The notes under the pieces are model-generated. The model was given only the letters and a program-made list of their open reading frames with translations. It ran no database searches and had not been told where the DNA came from. Source: an uncultured Pirellulaceae bacterium (GTDB taxonomy: Bacteria > Planctomycetota > Planctomycetia > Pirellulales > Pirellulaceae). Taken from it: a stretch of DNA of 64,000 nt. Shown piece by piece: positions 43,242 through 52,656 of this stretch (positions are counted from its first letter, which is position 1; every line of letters starts with the position of its first letter). The position numbers were made by a program, and so were the translations under genes. Location: assembly GCA_905480545.1 (NCBI GenBank), contig CAJQQR010000078.1, positions 1 to 64,000 of the forward strand, given 5' to 3'.

Positions 43242-43518
43242 TGAGTGTTTTTTGACAGATTGCGGAATCGCATGAGGCGAAAAAGAGAGTGGCTATGAAT
43301 AATTTCAATAGAATACCAGAAGAATTTTTTTCCACTTTCTTCGGTGAAAGTAAACGAAGGGTGGATTTTCCAAATTCCACCCCAATTTGCAAGCATTTTG
43401 CCCCTTTTCTAGCTTACTTCCTAACTTTCTTTCCAATTTTTGAAGGAAAACCCACTGGAATAGCAAGATCTCATTGCCGCCGGCAACTAATTGCCTAAAG
43501 GAAACTCGTAGAAAGTAT

Positions 43519-44073
43519 ATGGAAAGCGGAATTGCTCTTACACCGCCGTCGCAAATCGACTGGCAAGCAGTTTTGGTTGAACACCAACGCTGGTTGTGGA
43601 CGATCATTTATGCGCGGGTAGGCGAACCGCAAGCCGTAGACGAAGTATTGCAGGAAGTCGCTTTAGCAGCGGTTCGCCAGTCGGCCCCAATCGACGATCG
43701 AACCAAGGTTGCCCCGTGGCTCTATCGCGTCGCGATCAGACAATCGCTGCTTTATCGGCGAAAGATGGGAAGGATTCGCAAGCTCAAGGATCGGTATGCG
43801 GATCGTGAACAACCTACCGAAGTAGACAGACGCCAGCAAAGCCCGCTCGATTGGCTGCTTGCCGATGAACGGAAGGACTTAATTCGCAAAGCAATGGGTT
43901 GCCTTAAAGAGAAAGATCGCGAGATCTTGCTTTTAAAGTACACAGAGAACTGGAATTACAAACAAATCGCAGATCATTTGGGAGTCAGCCACAGCGCTGT
44001 CGAAGCCCGGCTTCACCGCGCCAGACAGCGGCTTCGTTTGGAATTAAAAACTCTTCAAGTGATCGAAGATTAA
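43519..44073 (+). CDS. ECF RNA polymerase sigma factor
   Basis: The ATG at 43519 gives 184 residues. A TTG- or ATG-like start at 43474 would add 15, but they look unlike family N-termini. Region 2 is LWTIIYARVGEPQAVDEVLQ with the downstream APWLYRVAIRQSLLYRRKMG. Region 4 is LKEKDREILLLKYTENWNYK, then QIADHLGVSHSAVEARLHRA, the helix-turn-helix. It is a standard ECF factor. It heads a probable operon with an anti-sigma-like membrane protein and a PDZ protein, after a 112-base gap. It should be regulated by the second gene. Confidence 0.9.
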   Translation: MESGIALTPPSQIDWQAVLVEHQRWLWTIIYARVGEPQAVDEVLQEVALAAVRQSAPIDDRTKVAPWLYRVAIRQSLLYRRKMGRIRKLKDRYADREQPTEVDRRQQSPLDWLLADERKDLIRKAMGCLKEKDREILLLKYTENWNYKQIADHLGVSHSAVEARLHRARQRLRLELKTLQVIED

Positions 44074-44185
44074 TCATGCCGGTCCAAAAGATAACGACGC
44101 AATTGATGAGAATGTAAACACGATATTTTTTCCAGACTTACGACAAACGACGAAGTTTCAAAACGGCGGCCAAACAGTTTTTAAA

Positions 44186-45091
44186 ATGAATCATCCCGGA
44201 AACGACAAACGCGAACCAATCAATCAGGTTGAAGACTTAATGGATCTCAATGACCCAGCAACCGATGCCGAAAAGGATCTCGATGAATTAGTCTTGGGTC
44301 GATTAGTCTTGGATCGATTAGTCGACAATGACCTGAGTCCTGAGGAATACAAAGCGGTACTACTCCTGGTGGAAGAAAAACCGGACGGCTGGCGGATGTT
44401 GGCGCTCGCATTTCTCGAATCACAAGCGTTCGAAAACGACCTTTCTGAAATGCGTCTCGATGGAAGTCCTTTGAATGGCGGACACGCGGCAACCACAGAA
44501 GCTTCTTTCTCGAACGAAGCTCCCCAAACAAGGCAAGCAACCCAAGAACGCTTGGGATTGATTGACGTGGTTGATGTTCTGGATCAAACAAAAAAAGTAC
44601 TCGTTGAACCAAGCGTTGCAAACGGAAACCCTTTTGACAAAAACGATTCCAATGCGTTTTGGCGGAGAATGAAACAAGTGATTCCTGCGATTGCTGCCTG
44701 CTTGATCATTGCCCTCATTGCAACGCTCTACGTTCGCGAACTTCAAAATCAAAGGGGTCGATCCGACAATGTCGTCTCAATTCCGCCCGAATTGGGTAAC
44801 GACTTGAATTCGAACGATGGGCGAAATCAAAACTACATTCAACTGGTTGGAAACAACGACAGTGAATCGATGCGAGCACCCGTTTATGACCATGACAAGT
44901 TCGACCAGCAAGAGGCTGCCAAAGATTTTGCCAGGTTCACACCGCGATTGCGTGAGGTCCTTACTTCATCCGGTTTAAATGCAAATGAACGGACCCATGT
45001 CATGCCCATCAAAGATCGCGATGGAAACAAGATTATTCTTCCGATTAAGGAATTCAAACTGACCCCCACCCACTGGGAGGGCTATCAGTAA
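44186..45091 (+). CDS. Anti-sigma-factor-like membrane protein
   Basis: The 301-residue protein has a cytoplasmic N-terminal part of about 160 residues and one membrane span at ~165-186 (VIPAIAACLIIALIATLYVR). An external C-terminal part of ~115 residues follows. Near residues 48-80 the text LVDNDLSPEEYKAVLLLVEE resembles the start of anti-sigma domains. I therefore infer it binds the sigma factor encoded just upstream. A short tandem duplication gives LVLGRLVLDRLVDND. The C-terminal part ends with PIKEFKLTPTHWEGYQ. The stop overlaps the next start (TAATG). The classic zinc His-Cys motif is absent. Confidence 0.65.
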   Translation: MNHPGNDKREPINQVEDLMDLNDPATDAEKDLDELVLGRLVLDRLVDNDLSPEEYKAVLLLVEEKPDGWRMLALAFLESQAFENDLSEMRLDGSPLNGGHAATTEASFSNEAPQTRQATQERLGLIDVVDVLDQTKKVLVEPSVANGNPFDKNDSNAFWRRMKQVIPAIAACLIIALIATLYVRELQNQRGRSDNVVSIPPELGNDLNSNDGRNQNYIQLVGNNDSESMRAPVYDHDKFDQQEAAKDFARFTPRLREVLTSSGLNANERTHVMPIKDRDGNKIILPIKEFKLTPTHWEGYQ

Positions 45092-46563
45092 TGGCTAACA
45101 AGAAATTGAATTTCGAAACCGTAGTACTGATTTGTTTGACAATGTCATTCATTTTTGGCGATTTTATCGTGGCGCAAAGTCATCAGAAAACAGATGGCTT
45201 GCTGAAGGGTGAAAATCGCATTGGAAAATCAGAGAATTCAGATGACTCGATTTTAAGCCCCGTTAAATCGAAAGCATTTCCAACACGGTCTGACCAAATT
45301 AAATCGGCGGTCACTGCAAAACGGATAAAGTCGATGCAGAAAAGCCCAAAGCAATCTAATTTGAAAATCCGCACCTACAGCGGGGACATTCAGCTTCGCA
45401 CCTTTGATTTTTATGACCAAACTTCGCCAGCCCAAAACCGGCAAGTCATTGTGGAAATGAAGAAAGGAACTGGCTCAAAGAATGAGAGCGTTATTCGGGG
45501 AATGATTACCGACGAGTCCTGGATCGACTCAACTTCTGGAGCCATCCAGTTTTACAACGCAAACGAGCTGTTTGATTCGACAGCACCCAATCAGTTTTGG
45601 ATCGGTGTCCGATGTGAGGAAGTTCCATCCGAATCATTGTTGAGTGGAATAAAGCAAATGGTTTTGTCGGTGGAAGACGTCGTTCCCGATAGCGCAGCAA
45701 GCGAGGCGGGCATCGAAGTCAAAGATGTAATTAGATCTTGGAATAACACGACCATCAACTCGGTCCAGGATCTGGTCGACCAAATTCAGGTCAACCAACT
45801 GAAACTTGCGACGGTCTCGGTACTCCGTAGTGGCAAACCGTTGGATGTTCAACTTCGGCCACGGGCACGAACGTCAGGAGTTACAAAGGTCCGTACGATC
45901 TTTGCCCCCTCAACTGAACTGGACGTTGCCGAGGAACGAATCGGACAATTGAAAGACATGATCCTTGCCAACGATATGAACAAAGATCAACTATTTCGTT
46001 TTGTTGTCGTGGGACCCGGTGTCAATTTTGGGCAAGGTGAGATCGAGCTGCAATTGAAACCAGATTTGCAAAATCGGCAGGCTGAGGTCACGAGAATGAT
46101 TAACCGAGTTGCGGATAATAAATTCAGTGTCATGTTCCGCGACGACAATGTCAGATTATTGGACTCCGCGGAACTTGACTTGAGTTTCGACATTGACGAG
46201 TTGGTTCCAGAGCAAATCTGGCAGTCATTTGAAATCGGTTCCAATGGCCGATCGTTGTCCTTTTCGATGATTGCGCCGCAAGTCCTTACTCCTCAGGCGA
46301 ACAGCATCCGGGTCTTGAACAAGGTTCAACGAATTGATCGCAAGTCGCTATCCAGCGATGTCATGAACGGGGCATTAAATGAATTGTCCGGTGGTCGATT
46401 TATTTTTGAAAGTCCGCACCGGGAATTCAACATCGAGCAAATCGTACGGAAGGGAAAGCAGCTTCAGGATTTACAATTAAAGTTAGAGCAAATCAAAATG
46501 GAAAACGCTGATCTTAAGGCGGAGTTAAAGACGATCAAAAATCTGCTTAAATCCAAGAATTGA
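45091..46563 (+). CDS. Secreted PDZ-domain protein
   Basis: The 490-residue protein has a signal-like N-terminus (VLICLTMSFIFGDFIVAQSH). A PDZ domain follows at about residues 167-255, with FWIGVRCEEV, VVPDSAASEAGIEVKDVIRS and LATVSVLRSGKPLDVQL. There is no trypsin-like or other protease domain. Residues ~455-485 form a coiled coil (LQLKLEQIKMENADLKAELK). It is the third gene after an ECF sigma and an anti-sigma-like gene, joined to the latter by TAATG. By analogy it may sense extracytoplasmic proteins and influence anti-sigma stability. That link is inference. Confidence 0.78.
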   Translation: MANKKLNFETVVLICLTMSFIFGDFIVAQSHQKTDGLLKGENRIGKSENSDDSILSPVKSKAFPTRSDQIKSAVTAKRIKSMQKSPKQSNLKIRTYSGDIQLRTFDFYDQTSPAQNRQVIVEMKKGTGSKNESVIRGMITDESWIDSTSGAIQFYNANELFDSTAPNQFWIGVRCEEVPSESLLSGIKQMVLSVEDVVPDSAASEAGIEVKDVIRSWNNTTINSVQDLVDQIQVNQLKLATVSVLRSGKPLDVQLRPRARTSGVTKVRTIFAPSTELDVAEERIGQLKDMILANDMNKDQLFRFVVVGPGVNFGQGEIELQLKPDLQNRQAEVTRMINRVADNKFSVMFRDDNVRLLDSAELDLSFDIDELVPEQIWQSFEIGSNGRSLSFSMIAPQVLTPQANSIRVLNKVQRIDRKSLSSDVMNGALNELSGGRFIFESPHREFNIEQIVRKGKQLQDLQLKLEQIKMENADLKAELKTIKNLLKSKN

Positions 46564-46647
46564 TAAAACGTCGCACTGTTGCGATAAATCTTGGCTAACG
46601 GACGCCCATGGATTGATTTCTAGATCATATCTTCACGAATCAAAGGT

Positions 46648-48399
46648 TTAAACAACGCGGAGCCATAGGAAGCCGAAGGGCGAAATCGTGTTGGTCGACC
46701 GCATGTCTGCTTCCATCAAAACATCTTGGTATCGTTGACTACCGTCGAGGGTAAACTCAATTTCTGTTGCTGTGGGATTGGCAATGACGATTACATTTTC
46801 CGATTCATCGACCGCCGTCCTTTGGAAGGCAAACAATTGCGAGTCACCAACGTCGATGACCTTGCATTCAGCATCGGGATGAAATGCCGTACATTCGATT
46901 CGACATCGCAGCAGTTTCTGGTATGCCATAAATACTTTTGCCTGACTTGAGTCTTGATCATCCAGGATTTGACACACTTCATTCAGGTCATACTTGCGGC
47001 GGTTGATGCGGCGAGGAATACCCGATTCAGCCGCACTGGCACCATCGTTTGGAGTTCCGACCAAGCTATGAAAATAGACTCCAGGAATACCCGGCAACGA
47101 AAGCATAATTGCTTGTGAACAGATAAACTTGCGAATATCGGCATCAGAGCGAACCCAGTTTTCATCCGATGAATCATATGGATCCGAAAGAGCATCGATA
47201 TAGGTGATGTTTAGCTCGTAGGCGGTATCGGATCCGTCTGGTTGTTTTCGTGTTCCAATGTACGCCCCCCGCTTTCGCATTTCATCGACGAGCGAATTGA
47301 AACGCTCGGGATTGAGCAACCCTTCCAACGGTCGAACACCAATTCCATCATGCGATGATGCAAAGTTAAAAAATGTCGTGCCTCGAGGAGTTTGCTCCAA
47401 ATTCTCCAGCCAGTTTCGAAGTGGCGTCGGATCCTGATGTGTAAACATGTCGAGCAGCAGCGGTGGAAGGCTAAATTGATACACCATTTGAGCTTCGTCG
47501 CCATCACCAAAATAGCTTACGTTTTCCTTGTGCGGTACGTTGGTTTCAGTCAACAAAATCACGCCGGGCGCCGCGATTTCCAAAACGTCACGCATCAGCT
47601 TGACCACCTCGTGTGTCTGCTCAAGATGAACGCAGGTGGTACCCATTTCTTTCCAGAGAAATGCAATCGCATCAAGCCGAACGATGCGAGCGCCTTGCTG
47701 AACGTAGAACAACAAGATCTTCAGAAATTCTAAAAGGACAATCGGATTACTAAAATTCAAATCGACTTGATCTTCGCTAAACGTCGTCCAAACATGCTTT
47801 GGGCCGTTGCTTGTTTTAAATTTGGTTAGCAATGGAAGACTACGCGGCCGAGTCACCAGAGAGAGATCTTCCTCCGGGTCCACTGCATGAAAAAATTGAT
47901 CGTATGGCTCTTCGCATTCCAAAAATCGTTGGAACCATTCGCTCTGTTTTGAGCAATGATTCAAGACCAAGTCAAACATCAGGTAGACGTCTTCATTCAG
48001 TCGATTGACGTCGTCCCAACTGCCCGTGCCATCCGCCAAGTCATAGTAATCGACGACCGAGAATCCATCATCAGAGGTGAACGGGTAGAAAGGGAGCAGA
48101 TGAACGGTATTGATGAATTCTGGAATCGAATATCGATTCAGAAACGTTTTTAAGGATTCAAGTGTCGGCGTATGTGGTGAATCCGTTTGGGCGACCTGAT
48201 CCGCGTAAGTAATCAGTACAATGTCTGTCTGGTCCCAACGCTTTTTTTCAGGTCGAAATTGTACTTTTTCATCGTCCCATCTCACCGATAATGACTTGAT
48301 CAATTCTTCAATCGAATCGATCGTACTGGGCAATACGTTCGGGTAAATGTTTTTAAGGCGAGATTCGATTCGCTCAAGTGCCTGTTTTAGATCGCGCAC
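46648..48399 (-). CDS. GH13 sugar phosphorylase (sucrose/glucosylglycerate phosphorylase-like)
   Basis: The 583-residue enzyme belongs to GH13 subfamily 18. The nucleophile is D243 in VRLDAIAFLWKE, the acid/base E285 in LLTETNVPH, and the third Asp D351 in SHDGIGVRP. Other strings are VHLLPFYPFTSDDGFSVVDY and LPGIPGVYFHSLVGTPND. Subfamily members split sucrose, sucrose-6-phosphate or glucosylglycerate with phosphate, producing glucose-1-phosphate. The sequence does not tell which substrate is used, and no transporter for it is adjacent. The gene stands alone, converging with the PDZ gene. Confidence 0.88.
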   Translation of the reverse strand: MRDLKQALERIESRLKNIYPNVLPSTIDSIEELIKSLSVRWDDEKVQFRPEKKRWDQTDIVLITYADQVAQTDSPHTPTLESLKTFLNRYSIPEFINTVHLLPFYPFTSDDGFSVVDYYDLADGTGSWDDVNRLNEDVYLMFDLVLNHCSKQSEWFQRFLECEEPYDQFFHAVDPEEDLSLVTRPRSLPLLTKFKTSNGPKHVWTTFSEDQVDLNFSNPIVLLEFLKILLFYVQQGARIVRLDAIAFLWKEMGTTCVHLEQTHEVVKLMRDVLEIAAPGVILLTETNVPHKENVSYFGDGDEAQMVYQFSLPPLLLDMFTHQDPTPLRNWLENLEQTPRGTTFFNFASSHDGIGVRPLEGLLNPERFNSLVDEMRKRGAYIGTRKQPDGSDTAYELNITYIDALSDPYDSSDENWVRSDADIRKFICSQAIMLSLPGIPGVYFHSLVGTPNDGASAAESGIPRRINRRKYDLNEVCQILDDQDSSQAKVFMAYQKLLRCRIECTAFHPDAECKVIDVGDSQLFAFQRTAVDESENVIVIANPTATEIEFTLDGSQRYQDVLMEADMRSTNTISPFGFLWLRVV

Positions 48400-48611
48400 G
48401 AAAAGGCTGGCTCCGATTAAGTTGATGGCGATTTAGGAAGAGGGTTTGAGCAACGTCATCTTACCATTTTGCGAGCACGACTCCTACACGCAAATCCCCG
48501 AAACCTATTCTGTAGATTGCCGCAAGGGCCTAACCTAGCTGTTTAGTTCTCGCCCTTCAGCTTTTCCGATTGGGACTAGTTTCCAATCACCCTTTGATTT
48601 TAAGCAGCGCG

Positions 48612-48638
48612 CAAAAAAAGCGATGACAAGGCATCGCT
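48612..48638 (-). terminator. Rho-independent terminator after the ABC operon
   Basis: AGCGATG and CATCGCT pair around a six-base loop and on the minus strand are followed by TTTTTT (plus-strand AAAAAAA at 48613-48619). It lies 40 bases beyond the stop of the last gene of the minus-strand ABC operon. Confidence 0.8.
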
Positions 48639-48678
48639 CGGACAAAGTGGCGTTCATCGAACACTTTGATCTAAAGTA

Positions 48679-48725
48679 TCATGCTTTCTTGGCTTCGTCT
48701 TTCTTGGCTTCGTCTTTCTTGGCTT
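48679..48725. repeat. Tandem repeat of 15-base unit at the gene's 3' end
   Basis: The unit CTTTCTTGGCTTCGT occurs almost three times on the plus strand. It encodes the DEAKK repeats at the C-terminus of the 614-residue protein. Confidence 0.75.
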
Positions 48726-50523
48726 CTGGGGCAATATTCAGGTCTTTCAAAGCTTCCTTAGCCGCATTCTCTGCTTCTTCCAGTTCTTTTGCGGCTTCAA
48801 TTCGATCAGCCATCGAAGCGGTCGTCGGTAATCCATCTTCTAGTTGGCGAGCAGATCGGAAATCAATCAACTCTTGAAGAGGGAAGTCGAGCGGCCATTC
48901 CGCCTGGATTTTTCGCAAGTTACCCGAATACTCTTTCATGGCTCCGACAAGATCATCTTCCATCACATCGTCTGCAAGACGTTCGTATTTATCCAGAACC
49001 GTTGCCCACAAATTGAATGACTTCTCATACATTTGGATCGCACCCGGTTCGGTAATTTGCTCCATCACCTGGTTGTTATTTTCATCGACGATGAACTGTC
49101 CGTCCTGGTCTTTCTTCGGAACGGTGACAACCGCTTCATCGATTTTCGCTTGTTTCACCAACTCACGCGCATCGAAGAGGGCTTTCCTCGCCTCAATGGT
49201 TTCATTTTGGGACTCAGATTCGCATCGGTCTCTCCAATATTCGTAGTTGACGGTCGTTCGATAGTTGGAAACAAATCGAAGTTCGTTTAGCTTTTGCTTG
49301 ATTTCCAATCGAAGCAGATCATATTTGCTTTTCTGAGCGGGTGTCAGTTTCAGAGAGCCTTCTGACAAGCGTCTATCAACTTCCGCTTCAAACTCTCGGT
49401 CCTTATCAACATCCAAGACTTTTTTGGCCGCCATCAAATTCTCGAACATGTCACCGGTGACCAACTCCTGTGGCGTGTTATAAGCTTTCCACATTTCGTC
49501 GGTCATTTGGCCTTTGCGAATTGCGTCGAGTTCATCTCGCAAGCCAAGAATAATTTTGTCCATTTCATCGCGCATCGAATCGATGCGTTCGTTTTCGACA
49601 GCCAGCTTTTCCAAATAGATCGGCAATCTCGTCGAGGTTAAGATTTCTCGATCACCGAATTCAGGACCGGTCCATTCGTCCAACGCTTTTTCCCATGCCA
49701 ACTGTGCAGCTTCATCTGGTCGTTTTTCTGTCTCGTAATCGATTGCGTAATTTCGCAATTGACTCGGTGGCTGCTTGTAAAACATCAATTCGCTGTTTGG
49801 CTTTTTAAGAAAACCCGCGTTGACACCCTTTCGAGAACGATCGTACCACTCGTAGGCTGCCAACCAATTGTCTGGACCACCCAGTTCCGGAGATCTTATC
49901 TTGAACGTATCGATACCGTAGTCCTTCATCTTCGCGTGGTAGTCCGCATCTTTTCGGAACATGCGACGGAATTGGAGTTTTTCGTCCGATCGCCCGAGCT
50001 TTAATCCGAAAAAGAACCCCAGCGAATCGAAAATTCGATGGTCTTTGCGGTTATAGGCGATTCCGGTCATCAAATACGACAATCCCTCTTTGACCCAATG
50101 ATATCGGTACTGATAATCATCGAATTCTCGCGAGATGTTATAAGAAAGGTTATGCGCCTGAAACTCCCAAACTTTGATAAAGTTCGGTTGGAGCGCGATC
50201 AACGTTTGGGTTGAAGTCCGCATCCGGTCCCACTGTTGCTTCTTCTTCGATTCCTGAATCCGATGCCAAAGCATCGTCACAGCAACCGGACGCAATCCCA
50301 AAGTCGCCAGCTTCATGGACTCACTCGCCGGATCGACCTCGGAGATTTCGGCTTGCGAAAGTCGATGATCCTTGCGGATTTTAGACAGAATACCGGATGA
50401 AGATGTTTCGCCAGATCCCTTGGAAACCGTTGCAGGTTGGCTGACAAATGCCAATGGGATCAACAGCACGGGAATTAGACAAATATAAATGATCTTGCGG
50501 CGAAAAGAATCGTTGCGCGTCAT
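48679..50523 (-). CDS. Membrane-anchored protein linked to ABC transporter genes
   Basis: The 614-residue protein has one N-terminal membrane span (IIYICLIPVLLIPLAFVSQP) and a large, mostly helical extracytoplasmic part. It contains EISEVDPASESMKLATLGLR, VTMLWHRIQESKKKQQWDRM and GIAYNRKDHRIFDSLGFFFG, patterns suggesting TPR-like helical pairs. The C-terminus is Glu/Lys-rich and ends in a short repeat KKDEAKKDEAKKA. I do not know the family beyond planctomycetes. Its start overlaps the permease stop (ATGA), and it is the third gene of an ABC operon, so it is probably a dedicated partner of that transporter. Confidence 0.75.
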   Translation of the reverse strand: MTRNDSFRRKIIYICLIPVLLIPLAFVSQPATVSKGSGETSSSGILSKIRKDHRLSQAEISEVDPASESMKLATLGLRPVAVTMLWHRIQESKKKQQWDRMRTSTQTLIALQPNFIKVWEFQAHNLSYNISREFDDYQYRYHWVKEGLSYLMTGIAYNRKDHRIFDSLGFFFGLKLGRSDEKLQFRRMFRKDADYHAKMKDYGIDTFKIRSPELGGPDNWLAAYEWYDRSRKGVNAGFLKKPNSELMFYKQPPSQLRNYAIDYETEKRPDEAAQLAWEKALDEWTGPEFGDREILTSTRLPIYLEKLAVENERIDSMRDEMDKIILGLRDELDAIRKGQMTDEMWKAYNTPQELVTGDMFENLMAAKKVLDVDKDREFEAEVDRRLSEGSLKLTPAQKSKYDLLRLEIKQKLNELRFVSNYRTTVNYEYWRDRCESESQNETIEARKALFDARELVKQAKIDEAVVTVPKKDQDGQFIVDENNNQVMEQITEPGAIQMYEKSFNLWATVLDKYERLADDVMEDDLVGAMKEYSGNLRKIQAEWPLDFPLQELIDFRSARQLEDGLPTTASMADRIEAAKELEEAENAAKEALKDLNIAPEAKKDEAKKDEAKKA

Positions 50524-52532
50524 TTGGCGATCTCACGTGTTTTCAAAACAAAGTACCCGACGATCACGGTCATAAAGGCAAACACACCTGTAAGGATCGT
50601 GGCAATCAGGAAGACTGATAAGTTAATATTGAATCCGGCAACCAGCGGCTCGGAGAAATCAAGCCGCGTAAAATCAGGAACCAAATACCGCATGTACGTC
50701 ACGGTTTCGAGGAAAGCGGCATCTAGCGACTTGATCACCGTTTTCCCAATACCTTCATCCATTGGCGTCACTTGATTCTGTTGCGTATAGATTCGGAATA
50801 TCGATTCGATCGGGCCACCACCCTCCATCACGCCTTGGCGTAATTCCAAAATCAAATCGCCGAAACATCCAAGCACAAGAGTTGACAGCACTGCGACCAT
50901 CGAAACAATTCCGCTCAAAAACGTGCTAAACATGACACTAACAGAAATGATAAACATCATTTGCAGCCAAATCCCGAAGTAGGCTTTGGCGAAATTCAAT
51001 GCAAAGCTACCTTCGCTGGTTAAAAAATAAAGATCGTTTTGAGCAACACCAAAAAATTGTCCGGACTCGTTGCATCGAAGAATGACTTCGACTTTACCAT
51101 TGGCACCAATGTCCTCGAACAAGTCAAAGTCGCCAACTTCTTCCTCGGCAAACTCCCCTTCAATTTCGACGGTTGATTTACGGACACAGTTGCGTTGAAC
51201 TCGATCGATGAACAGTGTCTTGATTGCGAATTCGTCAGCTTCGAAAATAATCGGTGCCGTCAAATACTCATAATCATCGGTCACTCCGCGAATTTGGATG
51301 GCGCCCGAAACTCCACGCTCGATATTTCCCTTGTGTGTCCTTACGACACTCATGTTGTTGAGATCCAACTGCACCAAATCGGGATTCGAAAATTGGTCCT
51401 TGTAGAAACCTTCGAACGAAAAGATCGCTCGGGCAAGTGAGGAACTTCCGCCCGCGATGTATGATCTGTGCATCCACTCGTTGCCAACATTTACACCTTC
51501 GTCTTTTTCGTTGCCGCGTCGGTCAGTAAACGAAAGCTCTTTCGCACCGATCCGTTTGCGGGCCATCAAAATCCCGGTAGGGGGTCCGACACGGTAATCC
51601 ACCGGATCGCCTGTTTCCGTATTGAAGACGACCAATTTCCCGTCATCGACACGTGCTCGGACATACTCGTTGGCGCGATCGTTGATCGGACCTGTGAATT
51701 CTGATGACGAAACGATTAATTCGTGTGCATGTCCACCATTTTCTGCCGGGACCTGAATATTCACCCGACCTGCTGGCTCACCGGACTCCGTCTTTTCTGA
51801 GGTCACCTCAACAAGGTGCCAATGGTTTGACGCAACGCCAGACCGACCTTCATATTCGGCGGAAAGCGACGTTCTCCCTCCTGAAATCGAGGATTCACCC
51901 CGCTTTTCAATTTTTGTGAACGAGACGTCGGAAAGGTCATGGGTGTGGTTGAGACCACGTTCGACGAAAAGGTAGCTTGCAATCCAAATCAGAAGCAACA
52001 TCATCGTGCCCACGAAACCGAATCCTAAAACCCGCCCCAAAACAATTTCGCTGGACCGGACAGGCTTTGTAACGATCGTGTAAATCGTTCGTGATTTAAT
52101 GTCTGCTGGCAAACTAAAGGTCGCAATCAATAAACCGAAAAGTCCCATCAGCAACTGCGTCCCAAAGTAGACAAAGCCGATGTAAACCTGGTCTGGATGC
52201 CGCGTGTTCATATTGAGAAACCAGCCACCGCCGAGAAGCAGGGCGGTAAAGATCGCAAACGCAACGAAGATCACCTTCTTGCGAACCGTTTCTTGAACGG
52301 ACAGTTTTGCCAAGGCAAAAATCCGGCCGAACGACGTCCTCACAAAATCAGGAATGATCTGAAAAACGATGCGAGAGACGAAATAAAACGCCTCGGACGG
52401 GCCGTACTGTAACGTTGCAATCAGATAACTAAAAACGAGGCCAATGGCGGCAACGATCCCCGCAACGATCACGAAAATTGGCGCGCTGTCGGTCAGCCAA
52501 TCGAGCAACGAAATTGAATCGTCAAATATCAT
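50520..52532 (-). CDS. ABC-2-type transporter permease with large external insert
   Basis: The 670-residue protein has several membrane spans near the N-terminus (IFVIVAGIVAAIGLVFSYLI, VIFVAFAIFTALLLGGGWF and LLMGLFGLLIATFSLP). A ~300-residue extracytoplasmic insert follows (~205-500). More spans lie at the end (MMFIISVSVMFSTFLSGIVS and LIATILTGVFAFMTVIVGYF). IKSRTIYTIVTKPVRSSEIV is the cytoplasmic loop typical of ABC-2 permeases that partner gliding/efflux-type ATPases. The upstream gene is the ATPase. It is unusually long for ABC-2 permeases because of the insert. The substrate is unknown. Confidence 0.82.
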   Translation of the reverse strand: MIFDDSISLLDWLTDSAPIFVIVAGIVAAIGLVFSYLIATLQYGPSEAFYFVSRIVFQIIPDFVRTSFGRIFALAKLSVQETVRKKVIFVAFAIFTALLLGGGWFLNMNTRHPDQVYIGFVYFGTQLLMGLFGLLIATFSLPADIKSRTIYTIVTKPVRSSEIVLGRVLGFGFVGTMMLLLIWIASYLFVERGLNHTHDLSDVSFTKIEKRGESSISGGRTSLSAEYEGRSGVASNHWHLVEVTSEKTESGEPAGRVNIQVPAENGGHAHELIVSSSEFTGPINDRANEYVRARVDDGKLVVFNTETGDPVDYRVGPPTGILMARKRIGAKELSFTDRRGNEKDEGVNVGNEWMHRSYIAGGSSSLARAIFSFEGFYKDQFSNPDLVQLDLNNMSVVRTHKGNIERGVSGAIQIRGVTDDYEYLTAPIIFEADEFAIKTLFIDRVQRNCVRKSTVEIEGEFAEEEVGDFDLFEDIGANGKVEVILRCNESGQFFGVAQNDLYFLTSEGSFALNFAKAYFGIWLQMMFIISVSVMFSTFLSGIVSMVAVLSTLVLGCFGDLILELRQGVMEGGGPIESIFRIYTQQNQVTPMDEGIGKTVIKSLDAAFLETVTYMRYLVPDFTRLDFSEPLVAGFNINLSVFLIATILTGVFAFMTVIVGYFVLKTREIAK

Positions 52533-52656
52533 TTTTTGTGACTAAAGTTTGTAGAAATTTTTCAGAAGAAACGTAACGAGTTCAGAAATAGATTTCAGTT
52601 GAAATACTTGTCGCCGATTTTTGGTCCCAGGAGAATCAAAACTGATGTTTGCAACA

